Shown: one piece after another, positions 7,954-15,680 of the stretch
Layout: each line of letters begins with the position of its first letter
Position numbering within the stretch: the first letter of the stretch is position 1
Assembly: GCA_005882715.1 (NCBI GenBank)
Contig: VBEI01000033.1
Location: 1 to 21,145 of the forward strand
From: Chloroflexota bacterium
GTDB lineage: Bacteria; Chloroflexota; Dehalococcoidia; SM23-28-2; RBG-16-64-32
DNA length: 21,145 nucleotides
Direction of reading: 5' to 3'
Made by a program: the position numbers and the translations under genes
Notes under the pieces: generated by a model
Told to the model about the DNA's origin: nothing
Seen by the model: only the letters and a program-made list of their open reading frames with translations
Database searches by the model: none

Positions 7954-8952
7954 ATGGCGGTCAGCGAACAAGCACTACGACTCGAGGCGCTGGAGAAGCC
8001 TTACCCACCAGCCTGGCGGCGCTGGGTCGCCGGTGGTATCTCGTTCGCACGGCGAAAGCCGCTCGGCGCCTTCGGTGCGACAATTCTCATTCTGACCATC
8101 GTCGTCGCCGTCTTCTCTCCCTGGATCGCCCGCTACCCATACGGGGAGCCACACTTCAGCGACACATTGCAGGCGCCAAACAGTACTTATTGGTTCGGGA
8201 CGGACATCCTGGGGAAGGATTTCTTTAGCCGGATGGTCATCGGCAGTCAAGTGACGGTGTTAGCAGGTCTCGGAACGGTGGTGGTCGCAGCCTTCCTTTC
8301 AGTGCTTGTCGGGGGCGTCAGCGGTTATTTCGGCGGGCGAACAGACATGGCCACTCAGCGACTGGTAGATGTCTGGGTGGCGCTGCCGCCGATCTTTCTT
8401 CTGATCACGTTCCTTTCCGTCCTCGGCACCGGTGGCGACGGTTTCCTCGGCCTGGGGCGCGGCCCAAACGTGGGTTTAGACCCCAAAAACGGCGACTGGA
8501 TATGGTATACGTTCTTCCGCAGTAGTGTGGTCATCTTTTCTCTCGGTATCATTTTCGCCGGCTATGGGGCTCGTATCGTGCGAAGTGCGGTGCTGGCTAT
8601 CAAGGAGAACGTGTACATGGAGGCGGCGCGCGCGCTCGGCGCTTCCAACGTTCGCATCATGTGGCACTACGTCCTGCCTAACATCATGCCGCTCGTTATC
8701 GTCCTCGCCAGCGTGAACCTCGGCGCCGCCGTGCTGGCCGAAGCGACCGTTAGCTTCCTCGGGTTCGGCATTCAGCCGCCGTTCCCAACCTGGGGCCAGC
8801 TGCTGGATCAAGACGGGCGCATTCACGGAGTTGGCCACGAATGGCTCTCAATCATGCCCGGACTGGCCATTTTCGTCTGCGTGTACGCCTTCAACATGCT
8901 GGGTGACGCGCTACGTGACGTACTCGATCCGCGCTTGCGCGGCGGACGCTAG
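7954..8952 (+). CDS. ABC transporter permease, DppC/OppC type
   Basis: A 332-residue inner-membrane permease and partner of the preceding one. It has the DppC N-terminal tail plus first membrane helix (about 38-57), then the conserved FGTDILGKDFFSRMVIGSQ stretch (81-99), and the EAA loop EAARALGASNVRIMWHYVLPN (223-243; ATPase docking). An insertion of about 30 residues (GTGGDGFLGLGRGPNVGLDP and on) lies between two membrane helices and is longer than in many DppC proteins. The ATG is ten bases after the upstream stop. No DppD/DppF ATP-binding subunit follows; the next gene is an unrelated binding protein, so the transporter must borrow ATPases encoded elsewhere. Confidence 0.93.
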   Translation: MAVSEQALRLEALEKPYPPAWRRWVAGGISFARRKPLGAFGATILILTIVVAVFSPWIARYPYGEPHFSDTLQAPNSTYWFGTDILGKDFFSRMVIGSQVTVLAGLGTVVVAAFLSVLVGGVSGYFGGRTDMATQRLVDVWVALPPIFLLITFLSVLGTGGDGFLGLGRGPNVGLDPKNGDWIWYTFFRSSVVIFSLGIIFAGYGARIVRSAVLAIKENVYMEAARALGASNVRIMWHYVLPNIMPLVIVLASVNLGAAVLAEATVSFLGFGIQPPFPTWGQLLDQDGRIHGVGHEWLSIMPGLAIFVCVYAFNMLGDALRDVLDPRLRGGR

Positions 8953-9008
8953 CCCTCGCGCGCATGTAACGAATCCATACCTTCTTTTCGTCGTTTCCTA
9001 CGTAGACT

Positions 9009-9037
9009 TTGACGAATGTTGACGCAGGCGCTAGGAT
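9009..9037 (+). promoter_or_regulatory. Sigma70-type promoter with a near-leaderless start
   Basis: TTGACG (9009-9014), a 17-base spacer and TAGGAT (9032-9037). Transcription would start near 9044, only about seven bases before the GTG at 9051. A second TTGACG follows at 9019-9024. The rest of the 8953-9050 gap shows nothing else. Confidence 0.6.
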
Positions 9038-9050
9038 AGTCGCCTGAGGT

Positions 9051-10370
9051 GTGGCAATTCTGTATAAGTGTTTCTACAGTTCACTGATTATAGTGTCGAT
9101 AACCCTGCTCGCGGCCGCGTGTGGGCGCAGCGAGAAGGCGCCCGGGCCGACGGCTGAACCATCGCCTTCGCCGGTGGCAGGGCGCGGCGGCCCGCATGGA
9201 CCGGGTGTTACCGAGACCGAGATCAGGCTCGGCATGACGAACGACCTGTCGGGCTCGGCCGATACCCCCTACAGCACTATTACGGCGGCTATCCACGCCT
9301 ACTTTCATAAGCTGAACGCGGAAGACGGCGGCGTCTGCGGGCGCAGGATCAACCTGCTCGCGGAAGATGATCACTACACACCGCAAGGCGCTCTCGAGAC
9401 GACCAGGAAGCTCGTCGAGCAGGACCAAGTGCTCGCCATGATCGGCGCGGTGGGCACTCCGGTGCACACCCCCGTCGCCGCCTATCTGAACGACCCCAAC
9501 GGCGACGGCAACACCGCGGACGGCATACCGGATCTATTCGTCTCCACCGGCTGGTCGGGCTGGGGTGATGTCGCTAAATACCCGTGGACGATCGGATATA
9601 TTCCAGACTATCTGACAGATGCGAAAGTCCTCGCCAGATACTTGAACGATCACTTGAAGGGTAAGAAGATCGGTATCCTGGCGCAGAACGATCAATTCGG
9701 GAACGACTATCTGCGCGGAGTGCAGGATGCCGTTGACAACAAGGATCTCGTTGTCTCATCGCAGCGAGTTGATCCCTCGCCGGACGCAATTAAGGCGCAG
9801 CTGGTTGCCGTTCGCGACATAGGAGCGGAGGCTGTGGTTTTGGCGCTGCCGCCGGAAGTGTCCGCAAACGTCTTCCGCATAGCCGAACAGGACGGGTACA
9901 GGCCGAAGTGGCTCGTCAGTTACGTTAATTCGCCCAGCGCTCTGGCACGAGAAATCGGCGGCGGGACGCTGGCCGAGCAGCTGGTCAAGGGCTTTGCGGA
10001 CCTGGATGGGGCAATCTCGACGGAATATCTGCTTAGCGCGATCGACGACGCCGAAACGCCACCGATGCGAGAGCACCGGCGGATAATGGAGACTTACGGC
10101 GGACCGATCGTGAGCACGCTTACGGTCTACGGACAGTCGCTCGCGGAGGCCGTCGTTGAAACGCTGAAACGTTCCTGCGAGAGCATCACGCGCGAGGGCG
10201 TACTCCACGCCGCAGAGTCGATCCAGCACCTCCACTCGTCGCTGATGCTGAAAGGAGTCGAACTGAACCTCGGTCCCAAGGACCACTTCGCCATCCAGAC
10301 CCTCCAGCCCGTCGAGATCCAGAAGGACGGCACTCTAAAGGACCTCGGCGACCCCGTCGCCGTCGAATAA
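9051..10370 (+). CDS. Branched-chain amino-acid type ABC substrate-binding lipoprotein (LivK-like)
   Basis: A 439-residue type I periplasmic-binding fold protein (Peripla_BP_6 family). It has a hydrophobic N-terminus ending in LLAAAC with Cys24 as the likely lipidated residue, followed by a Pro/Ser-rich linker. The core starts with TETEIRLGMTNDLSG, the standard opening for LivK-type proteins, and continues with LNAEDGGVCGRRINLLAEDD, TRKLVEQDQVLAMIGAVGT and an inter-lobe region KKIGILAQNDQFGNDYLRG. The GTG at 9051 is the only start that leaves a complete signal peptide; a GAGG lies just one base upstream of it, too close for normal pairing. It has no Liv permease or ATPase genes next to it, so it is an orphan binding protein, perhaps a sensor or a spare receptor. 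The ligand is unknown. Confidence 0.9.
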   Translation: MAILYKCFYSSLIIVSITLLAAACGRSEKAPGPTAEPSPSPVAGRGGPHGPGVTETEIRLGMTNDLSGSADTPYSTITAAIHAYFHKLNAEDGGVCGRRINLLAEDDHYTPQGALETTRKLVEQDQVLAMIGAVGTPVHTPVAAYLNDPNGDGNTADGIPDLFVSTGWSGWGDVAKYPWTIGYIPDYLTDAKVLARYLNDHLKGKKIGILAQNDQFGNDYLRGVQDAVDNKDLVVSSQRVDPSPDAIKAQLVAVRDIGAEAVVLALPPEVSANVFRIAEQDGYRPKWLVSYVNSPSALAREIGGGTLAEQLVKGFADLDGAISTEYLLSAIDDAETPPMREHRRIMETYGGPIVSTLTVYGQSLAEAVVETLKRSCESITREGVLHAAESIQHLHSSLMLKGVELNLGPKDHFAIQTLQPVEIQKDGTLKDLGDPVAVE

Positions 10371-10372
10371 GC

Positions 10373-10678
10373 ATGGGTCAGACGGGCGCGATCGATGATA
10401 TCGTCCACCGCCATGCCAGAGCGATCGTCTCCATGGACATCGCTCAGATCATGAACGACCTGGAACCACGTGCGATGGCTAAACTCCAGCAGCAGGTGGG
10501 CGGTGGGACAGCGATTCAGATTAGTGACTACGAGCTTCTGGGCAACCGGCCAGATGGAGACGACTGGCTCTACGAAGTCAAGTACATCGGCCCTCGGTCA
10601 TTCAAAGTCCTGGCACGTTGGTCGCTGGTCGGCTCCGATTGGAAGGTCGTGGATGCGGACGTAGTTGAAAGCGACTAG
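10373..10678 (+). CDS. Small NTF2-like (SnoaL-like) protein
   Basis: A 101-residue protein starting two bases after the preceding stop codon, so it is co-transcribed with the substrate-binding protein. The pattern of an N-terminal helix pair (AIDDIVHRHARAIVSMDIAQ, then IMNDLEPRAMAKLQQQ) followed by alternating strands (AIQISDYELLG, DWLYEVKYIGP, KVLARWSLVGSDWKVVDADV) resembles the cone-shaped NTF2-like fold. I see no signal peptide or catalytic motif. The fold call is inferred from pattern only; function is unknown, possibly binding a small ligand or pairing with the upstream lipoprotein. Confidence 0.65.
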   Translation: MGQTGAIDDIVHRHARAIVSMDIAQIMNDLEPRAMAKLQQQVGGGTAIQISDYELLGNRPDGDDWLYEVKYIGPRSFKVLARWSLVGSDWKVVDADVVESD

Positions 10679-10698
10679 ACAGCGGCCGAGAGGTCGCT
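10670..10698. terminator. Candidate bidirectional terminator between convergent genes
   Basis: AGCGAC (10670-10675) and GTCGCT (10693-10698) form six inverted base pairs around a loop that itself contains CGGCCG. It spans both stop codons of two convergent genes (plus gene ends at 10678, minus gene at 10697). No T run is present, so it is a weak call. Confidence 0.3.
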
Positions 10699-11434
10699 AG
10701 CCCGAGTTCAACTGCTCCGCCAGCGCCCTGTAGACCGCGCCGTTAAACGCCAGACCCGAGTGCGTGCCACTGACCTCAATATTTTCGGCGCCAGGGATCT
10801 GGCAACTCCAGGCAGGGACGATCGGATCATCGCGGCTGTAGATCGAGACCACCTTCGTACTCCGATTGAGCGGCGCGCGCAGATCAGCGAAGAACGCGCA
10901 TCCGCAGCCGGGCGCGTCGCAGTCGGGATCAAGCAGATTACGGATGCGGCTACTCGCCTCGCCGAGCGTACGCGAAGCGGCGGTCGGGGCGTTCCTTGCA
11001 TCTCCCCAGTTGTAGCGCATCATCGCGCCGACGGGCGAGCCGAGCAGTACGAGGTGCGAGGCTCGCTCGCTGAGGCGGGTCGCGATTGCCTTCGCGAGGA
11101 TGCCGCCGCGGCTGTGCCCGATGATCACAGCCGGCCGTTCGGAGCGTGAGAGCCGGCGCTCGAGCGCCTCTTGTGCTTGCCCAGTAAGGCGCTCGGGACA
11201 ACCCGCGTTCACCCAGAAAGTCGATGGGACCGGGCGGTAGCCGATACGGCCGAGCCACGAATGCATCGGCTGGAGATAGAAGTCGTTCGCGAAGAGGCCG
11301 GGAAGCACAAGCGCTGGCCGGCCGTCGCCCCGCGGCACGCCGACGCCGTAGAAGACCGGGTCCGCCATCAGCAGAGCGAACTCCTGGAGCGCCAGCGGTT
11401 CGCGGGATACCGACGAAAGTCTTTGCTGGACCAA
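10697..11434 (-). CDS. Alpha/beta hydrolase (lipase/esterase-like)
   Basis: A 245-residue alpha/beta hydrolase. The nucleophile elbow is GHSRGG with Ser108; the acid is Asp202 or Asp203 in YSRDDPIVP and the base is His225 in SGTHSGL, a complete triad. The opening RPALVLPGLFANDFYL resembles the oxyanion loop of lipase/PGAP1-type enzymes. Four cysteines (172, 177, 179 and 211) could form disulfides or bind metal. The first start is TTG at 11434, only two bases beyond the stop of the EF-G-like gene, with no clear ribosome binding site. Translation may be coupled to the upstream gene, or begin at the ATG at 11368 (residue 23), which has AGGAG about 12 bases upstream. Substrate unknown. Confidence 0.8.
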   Translation of the reverse strand: MVQQRLSSVSREPLALQEFALLMADPVFYGVGVPRGDGRPALVLPGLFANDFYLQPMHSWLGRIGYRPVPSTFWVNAGCPERLTGQAQEALERRLSRSERPAVIIGHSRGGILAKAIATRLSERASHLVLLGSPVGAMMRYNWGDARNAPTAASRTLGEASSRIRNLLDPDCDAPGCGCAFFADLRAPLNRSTKVVSIYSRDDPIVPAWSCQIPGAENIEVSGTHSGLAFNGAVYRALAEQLNSG

Positions 11435-11436
11435 GG

Positions 11437-13494
11437 TTAGGCGCGGGCCGCCTCTCGCTCCTTGTTTGCGTTCTCGATGATTTTCTGCGCTAGATGCGCG
11501 GGCACCTCTTCGTAGTGCGAGAGGCTCATTGTGAAATAGCCGCGGCCCTGGGTGATCGAGCGCATATCGGCGGCGTAGCGCTGGACCTCCGCCAGCGGCG
11601 CCTGCGCGTCGATCGTCGTCATCGTGCCGGACGGTGTCATGCCCAGAACCCGTGCCCGCTTGCCGTTGAGGTCGCTGATGACATCGCCGGTATTGGCTTC
11701 AGGGACGGTAATCTGCAGGTCCATGATCGGCTCCAGAAGGCACGGCTGCGCGTCCTGCGCGCCCTTCTTCATCGCTTGCGCTGCGGCAAGCTTGAACGCG
11801 ATGTCCGAGGAGTCCACGGGGTGCTCTTTGCCGTCATACAGAGTCACGCGCATATCCACGATGGGATAGTGGGCGAGGATGCCATCGCTGAGCGCCTCGG
11901 TGACGCCCTTCTCGACGGAGCCGATGTACTGCTTCGGGACAACCCCGCCGACGGTCTTGTTGATGAATTCGAAGCCTGTCCCCCGCGGCAACGTCTCAAC
12001 CTCGAGCGCGACACGGGCGAACTGGCCGTGGCCTCCCGTCTGTTTCTTGTGCGTGTACTCCGCCTGAGCGGTCGACTTCACCGTCTCTCGATAGGGCACT
12101 CTCGGCATGTGCATCTCTAGGTCGACCCCGAACTTGCGTCGTATCTTCTCCAGCGCGACCTCGACGTGAGAGTCGCCGAGGCCTGAGAGGATCACTTCTC
12201 CGGTATCAGGGCTCCGCTCTAGACGAAGGCTTGGGTCTTCTTCCACGATGCGGCTGAGGGCTGTGCCCATCTTGTCGAGGTCGGCCTTCGTCTTGGGAGA
12301 AATCGCGGCGCTGAAGGACGGCTGCGGAAATGAAATCGGCTCGAGCGTGACTGCGTTCTCGCGGGTACCGAGCGTATCGCCCGTGTGGGTGTCCGCCAAC
12401 TTGGCCACCGCGCCGATATCGCCGGCCGTGATCTGAGAAGCCTGCTCCTGGTTCTTGCCGACGATGTGATATGCGGTGCCGATTCGCTCGGCGGCGTTGC
12501 GGTTCATGTTCCACACCTGCGAGTCCGACTTGAGCGTACCGGAAAGCACCCGGAAGTAGGACAGACGCCCGACATAGGGATCGGCAGTCGTCTTGAAGAC
12601 CAGGGCCGCCAGCGGCTTGGAAGCATCGGGCGCGAGAGCCTTGCCGTCCACGCTGACCGGGCGATCAACGGGCGACGGGAAGAGCGCGGCGATTGAATCC
12701 AGCAGCCGGCGGGCGCCGATCGCCTTCGTTGCCGAGCCGGTGAAGACCGGGACGAGGTTACCGGCGATGATGCCGGCGCGCACACCGCCCCTTAGCTCCT
12801 CGGCTGACAGCTCCTCTCCCTCCAGGTATTTCGTGATGAGGGCGTCGTCCGTCTCGGCCGCGGCCTCGATCAGCTTCTCGCGCAGCTGGTCCGCCTGCGA
12901 CGCAACTTCGGCCGGAATCTCGCCTTCCTCGGCCTTCTCGCCGATGTAGGCCTTCATGGTGAGCAGGTCGACGACGCCCTGGAACGCCTGCTGGGCGCCT
13001 ACCGGAAGCTCAAGCGCCAGGCACTTGTTGCCCCATAGCGACTGTATTTGCGCCAGCGTCCCGCTGAAGTCGGCGTTGTCGCGGTCCATACGATTAATGA
13101 AGATGGCGCGCGGCAGCCTCTGCTCTTCGGCGAACCGCCAGGCGAACTCCGTCCCCACCTGCACTCCGGATGATGCGTCAATGACAATCAGTGCCGTGTC
13201 GGCCGCGCGCAGCCCGCATTTCACCTCGCCCATGAAGTCCATGTAGCCGGGCGTGTCGAGGAGGTTCACCTTGTGGCCGTCCCATTCCAGCGGCAGGATC
13301 GATACGTTGAGGCTGAAGCCGCGTTTCTGTTCGTCCGGGTCCCAGTCGGAGAGCGTCGAGCCGTCTTCGATCTTCCCGTGGCGGTTGGTGGCGCCGGCGG
13401 CGAACATCAGCGCCTCGGCCAGCGACGTCTTTCCGGTGCCGCTATGTCCAACGAGCGCGACGTTGCGAATGTTCTCCGCCGGGTAGTCTTTCAT
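11437..13494 (-). CDS. fusA2: Elongation factor G-like GTPase (EF-G2 type)
   Basis: A 685-residue translational GTPase with the EF-G domain order. G1 is GHSGTGKT (16-23), where canonical EF-G has an Asp-Ala rather than Ser-Gly-Thr before GKT. G3 is DTPGY (80-84), with Tyr84 where canonical EF-G and EF-Tu carry the catalytic His. G4 is NRMD (134-137) rather than NKMD, and GSATKAIG gives G5. Domains III-V follow, including GGHGQFARV and the C-terminal GRGYFTM. These departures match the FusA2/EF-G2 paralogue group, known in mycobacteria and Thermus, whose role in translation is accessory or uncertain. GAGAGG lies 7 bases upstream of the ATG. It is probably not the only EF-G of the organism. The alpha/beta hydrolase follows two bases downstream. 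Confidence 0.92.
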   Translation of the reverse strand: MKDYPAENIRNVALVGHSGTGKTSLAEALMFAAGATNRHGKIEDGSTLSDWDPDEQKRGFSLNVSILPLEWDGHKVNLLDTPGYMDFMGEVKCGLRAADTALIVIDASSGVQVGTEFAWRFAEEQRLPRAIFINRMDRDNADFSGTLAQIQSLWGNKCLALELPVGAQQAFQGVVDLLTMKAYIGEKAEEGEIPAEVASQADQLREKLIEAAAETDDALITKYLEGEELSAEELRGGVRAGIIAGNLVPVFTGSATKAIGARRLLDSIAALFPSPVDRPVSVDGKALAPDASKPLAALVFKTTADPYVGRLSYFRVLSGTLKSDSQVWNMNRNAAERIGTAYHIVGKNQEQASQITAGDIGAVAKLADTHTGDTLGTRENAVTLEPISFPQPSFSAAISPKTKADLDKMGTALSRIVEEDPSLRLERSPDTGEVILSGLGDSHVEVALEKIRRKFGVDLEMHMPRVPYRETVKSTAQAEYTHKKQTGGHGQFARVALEVETLPRGTGFEFINKTVGGVVPKQYIGSVEKGVTEALSDGILAHYPIVDMRVTLYDGKEHPVDSSDIAFKLAAAQAMKKGAQDAQPCLLEPIMDLQITVPEANTGDVISDLNGKRARVLGMTPSGTMTTIDAQAPLAEVQRYAADMRSITQGRGYFTMSLSHYEEVPAHLAQKIIENANKEREAARA

Positions 13495-13528
13495 AAGGGG
13501 ACCTCTCTCGATTTGGGGCGACTGTGCG

Positions 13529-13558
13529 ATTCTATCGTACCGATTTTCGGCAGGACAA
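13529..13558 (-). promoter_or_regulatory. Probable promoter of the EF-G2-like gene
   Basis: On the minus strand, TTGTCC (13558 to 13553), an 18-base spacer and TAGAAT (13534 to 13529). Transcription would start near 13522, leaving a leader of about 27 bases with the GAGAGG ribosome binding site. Confidence 0.5.
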
Positions 13559-13574
13559 GGGAAGGCGCTATCTA

Positions 13575-13602
13575 TTGACAGAGGGATTGCCTCGGCGATA
13601 AT
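13575..13602 (+). promoter_or_regulatory. Strong promoter of the DUF1326-NrtS-DUF2182 operon
   Basis: A perfect TTGACA (13575-13580), a 16-base spacer and GATAAT (13597-13602). Transcription would start near 13609, which excludes an upstream in-frame start at 13602 and supports the GTG at 13653. Confidence 0.75.
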
Positions 13603-13652
13603 TGGTTCGTTGCCAAACCGTTCGATTAGGGCGAGCTGGAAGGGGGTTAACA

Positions 13653-14255
13653 GTGACCTGGAACGTTAGCGGACAGAGTCTTGAGCTGTGTAACTGCAAA
13701 ATGCTTTGCCCCTGCTGGCTGGGACCCGAGGGTGAGGTGGACCAGGGCTGGTGCGGAGGCGCCTTCGCGTTCGACATCAGCGAGGGTAACTCTGACGGCG
13801 TCGACCTGCGGGGTACGCAAGTTGTCATCGCCGGCGAATGGCCGGGCAACTTCTTCGCGGGCAGCGGTACCCTCCGTGTATACGTCGACGAAGCCGCCAG
13901 CGACGATCAGCGTCGCGAACTGGGGGCGATCTTCGGTGGGGACAAAGGCGGCCATCTCGCAGGGTTGTGGGACGCCGTAATGACGAAGAAGCTGCCTATC
14001 CGAATCGAGAAGATCGACATCCAGTGGGGGAATAATCCCTCGGTTACGGTCGGAAACATCGGTCAGGCGAGGTTGCAGCCCATCAAGGACCCGGCGGGGC
14101 AGTCGACGAAGGTCGCGGGCGCGGCCGCACAGGCCGGCTTCCAGATCGACAGTATGGACCTGGCGAGCAGCAAGGGCAGCCGCTGGTCCGATCCCGACAT
14201 GCGCGCCTGGGAGGGTGACTCCGGCACGTTGCACGAGTTCAACTGGCGCGCCTGA
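13653..14255 (+). CDS. DUF1326 family protein
   Basis: A 200-residue protein of the DUF1326 family. The family hallmark is at the N-terminus: a Cys-x-Cys pair (Cys13, Cys15), then Cys-Pro-Cys (19-21) within CNCKMLCPCW, and a further Cys34 in GWCGG. The cluster suggests a soft-metal or thiol-redox site, though no function is firmly established. I choose GTG at 13653 because GGAAGGGGG lies just upstream at 13638-13646, the promoter -10 ends at 13602, and family members begin close to this WNVSG motif. It is the first gene of an operon with an NrtS-like and a DUF2182 protein; DUF1326 and DUF2182 genes recur as neighbours in bacteria, so they probably work together. Confidence 0.85.
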   Translation: MTWNVSGQSLELCNCKMLCPCWLGPEGEVDQGWCGGAFAFDISEGNSDGVDLRGTQVVIAGEWPGNFFAGSGTLRVYVDEAASDDQRRELGAIFGGDKGGHLAGLWDAVMTKKLPIRIEKIDIQWGNNPSVTVGNIGQARLQPIKDPAGQSTKVAGAAAQAGFQIDSMDLASSKGSRWSDPDMRAWEGDSGTLHEFNWRA

Positions 14256-14270
14256 CCCACCCGTCGGCAT

Positions 14271-14597
14271 GTGACGGCACAGTCATCGACGGAGAATTCA
14301 TGCGCGCGATGCCACGTGGTGCCAAAGCGCTCGCTGTACGAAGTACGGGCGCCCGAAGGCGCATTACTGCGTTGCTTGCGCTGCGCCCTAACGTACGGCC
14401 CGTTGATGCGGCGTTCGCTTATTGTCGCCTTGATCGTGGGCACTATCCTGACCGCGATCAACCAGGGCAACATCATCCTGCGTGGCGATTTCCCGCAGTC
14501 CCTTTACTGGAAGATACCGCTGACGTACGCCGTCCCGTATTGTGTAGCGACAACGGGCGCGATTCTGAACGGGAGGAGACTTATCGCTGATGGCTGA
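14271..14597 (+). CDS. NrtS-like membrane protein with an N-terminal Cys4 (zinc-ribbon-like) extension
   Basis: A 108-residue protein. Residues about 46-108 (RRSLIVALIVGTILTAINQGN, two membrane helices, KIPLTYAVPYCVATTGAI) match the short NrtS family, linked in cyanobacteria to nitrate/nitrite uptake. The N-terminal 45 residues hold two Cys-x-x-Cys pairs (Cys11/Cys14 and Cys35/Cys38), the spacing of a small zinc ribbon. The first possible start after an in-frame stop is GTG at 14271; no good ribosome binding site precedes it, and ATG at 14406 would give an NrtS-only form. Its end overlaps the DUF2182 start by eight bases. In this context a role in nitrate uptake is uncertain; metal or thiol chemistry with DUF1326 is equally plausible. 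Confidence 0.65.
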   Translation: MTAQSSTENSCARCHVVPKRSLYEVRAPEGALLRCLRCALTYGPLMRRSLIVALIVGTILTAINQGNIILRGDFPQSLYWKIPLTYAVPYCVATTGAILNGRRLIADG

Positions 14598-15417
14598 GTC
14601 CGCGCTCCCGTCGTCTTACCCACTCCCCCGCGAGCGAAATGTTATTCTCGGTTCACTTCTCGTCCTCGCCGCGGCCGGCTGGGCGGTCCTCATCTGGCAG
14701 GCTGCCGTGATGGACGAAGACGTGAGCTTGACGATGGGCATGAGCGCGCCCCTCTGGATAGCGCTCTGGATCGCGATGATGGTGGCCATCATGTTCCCCA
14801 CGGCAGCGCCTATGATCATGATGTTCGCGCGCGTCCACACCAAGCGCGCGGATCGTGGGCAGACCTTTGTGCCAACGTGGGTCTTCGCGGGCTCTTACCT
14901 GCTGCTATGGGCGCCGGCCGGTGTCGTTGCTTACGGAGTAGCCGTCGCGGGTGATGAACTGGCGGCTCAGTCGACGTGGATCATGGACAATGCTGCCCGC
15001 ATCGGAGGCGGCGTGTTGATCGCGGCCGGCATATACCAGCTTACGCCGCTCAAGTATGTCTGCCTCAACAAGTGCCGAACGCCCATAGCGTTCATCCTCA
15101 ACTCCTGGCGCGACGGCTGTGCCGGCTCTTTCCGCATGGGCCTCGAACACGCTGCCTACTGCCTCGGCTGTTGCTGGCTGCTGTTCGTCATCCTCTTCCC
15201 GCTCGGGATGATGAACATCGCCGTTCTCGCGCTCATCACACTACTCATCTTCGCCGAGAAGTCCACCGCATTCGGCCGGCAGATCGCGGCGCTCGCCGCC
15301 TTCGCTCTCATCGCCTACGGCGCGCTCGTGGTCTTCGTCCCAGACGCTCTGCCGATGGCGATGGATAATTCACCGTCCATGGATGCGGGCGGCATGGACG
15401 GCTCCAGCATGCAGTGA
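14590..15417 (+). CDS. DUF2182 predicted metal-binding integral membrane protein
   Basis: A 275-residue polytopic membrane protein of the DUF2182 (COG5486-type) family. Hallmarks seen are the MMVAIMFPTAAPMIMMFA helix (63-80), YQLTPLKYVCLNKCRTP with Cys158 and Cys162, Cys177, and CLGCCW with Cys191, Cys194 and Cys195. The C-terminal 19 residues (257-275) contain five Met (MAMDNSPSMDAGGMDGSSM), a pattern seen in periplasmic copper-binding tails. Family function is not established; the conserved Cys pairs inside or near membrane helices suggest metal transport or binding. The ATG lies inside the end of the NrtS-like gene (ATGGCTGA overlap), so translation is coupled. With DUF1326 upstream and a cupredoxin gene facing the operon, copper is the best guess. 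Confidence 0.87.
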   Translation: MAESALPSSYPLPRERNVILGSLLVLAAAGWAVLIWQAAVMDEDVSLTMGMSAPLWIALWIAMMVAIMFPTAAPMIMMFARVHTKRADRGQTFVPTWVFAGSYLLLWAPAGVVAYGVAVAGDELAAQSTWIMDNAARIGGGVLIAAGIYQLTPLKYVCLNKCRTPIAFILNSWRDGCAGSFRMGLEHAAYCLGCCWLLFVILFPLGMMNIAVLALITLLIFAEKSTAFGRQIAALAAFALIAYGALVVFVPDALPMAMDNSPSMDAGGMDGSSMQ

Positions 15418-15424
15418 TGGTCGC

Positions 15425-15661
15425 ATGATCGCGCTTCGAGACAAGGACACCGGCGCCGACCTGGGAACGATCAGCGAAGAGCAGTTGCAGTTCCTCGTCG
15501 ACCAGCTCGAGGAGGAATACGCGGAGGACAGGGACTATTACATCAACCGCACGACGGTCGAAATTATGCAGCAGAGCGGCGCCGATTCGGAGCTAATCAA
15601 CCTCCTTTCGAAGGCGATCGGCGACCGGGACGGTGTCGAGATAGAATGGTCACGAGTCTAG
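15425..15661 (+). CDS. Small acidic conserved protein of unknown function
   Basis: A 78-residue soluble, strongly acidic protein starting seven bases after the DUF2182 stop, at ATG 15425. The sequence IALRDKDTGADLGTISEEQL, then QFLVDQLEEEYAEDRDYYIN, belongs to a widespread family of short proteins with a DYYIN/DYYLN core and a C-terminal GDREG/MEIRW-like ending (here GDRDGVEIEWSRV). I recall such proteins sometimes carrying unreliable enzyme names in databases; no catalytic motif is visible here, so I assign none. The start has only a weak ribosome binding site, consistent with coupling to the upstream gene. Probably part of the 13653-15986 operon. Confidence 0.75.
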   Translation: MIALRDKDTGADLGTISEEQLQFLVDQLEEEYAEDRDYYINRTTVEIMQQSGADSELINLLSKAIGDRDGVEIEWSRV

Positions 15662-15680
15662 CTCAGAAGAGGAGGTTGCG

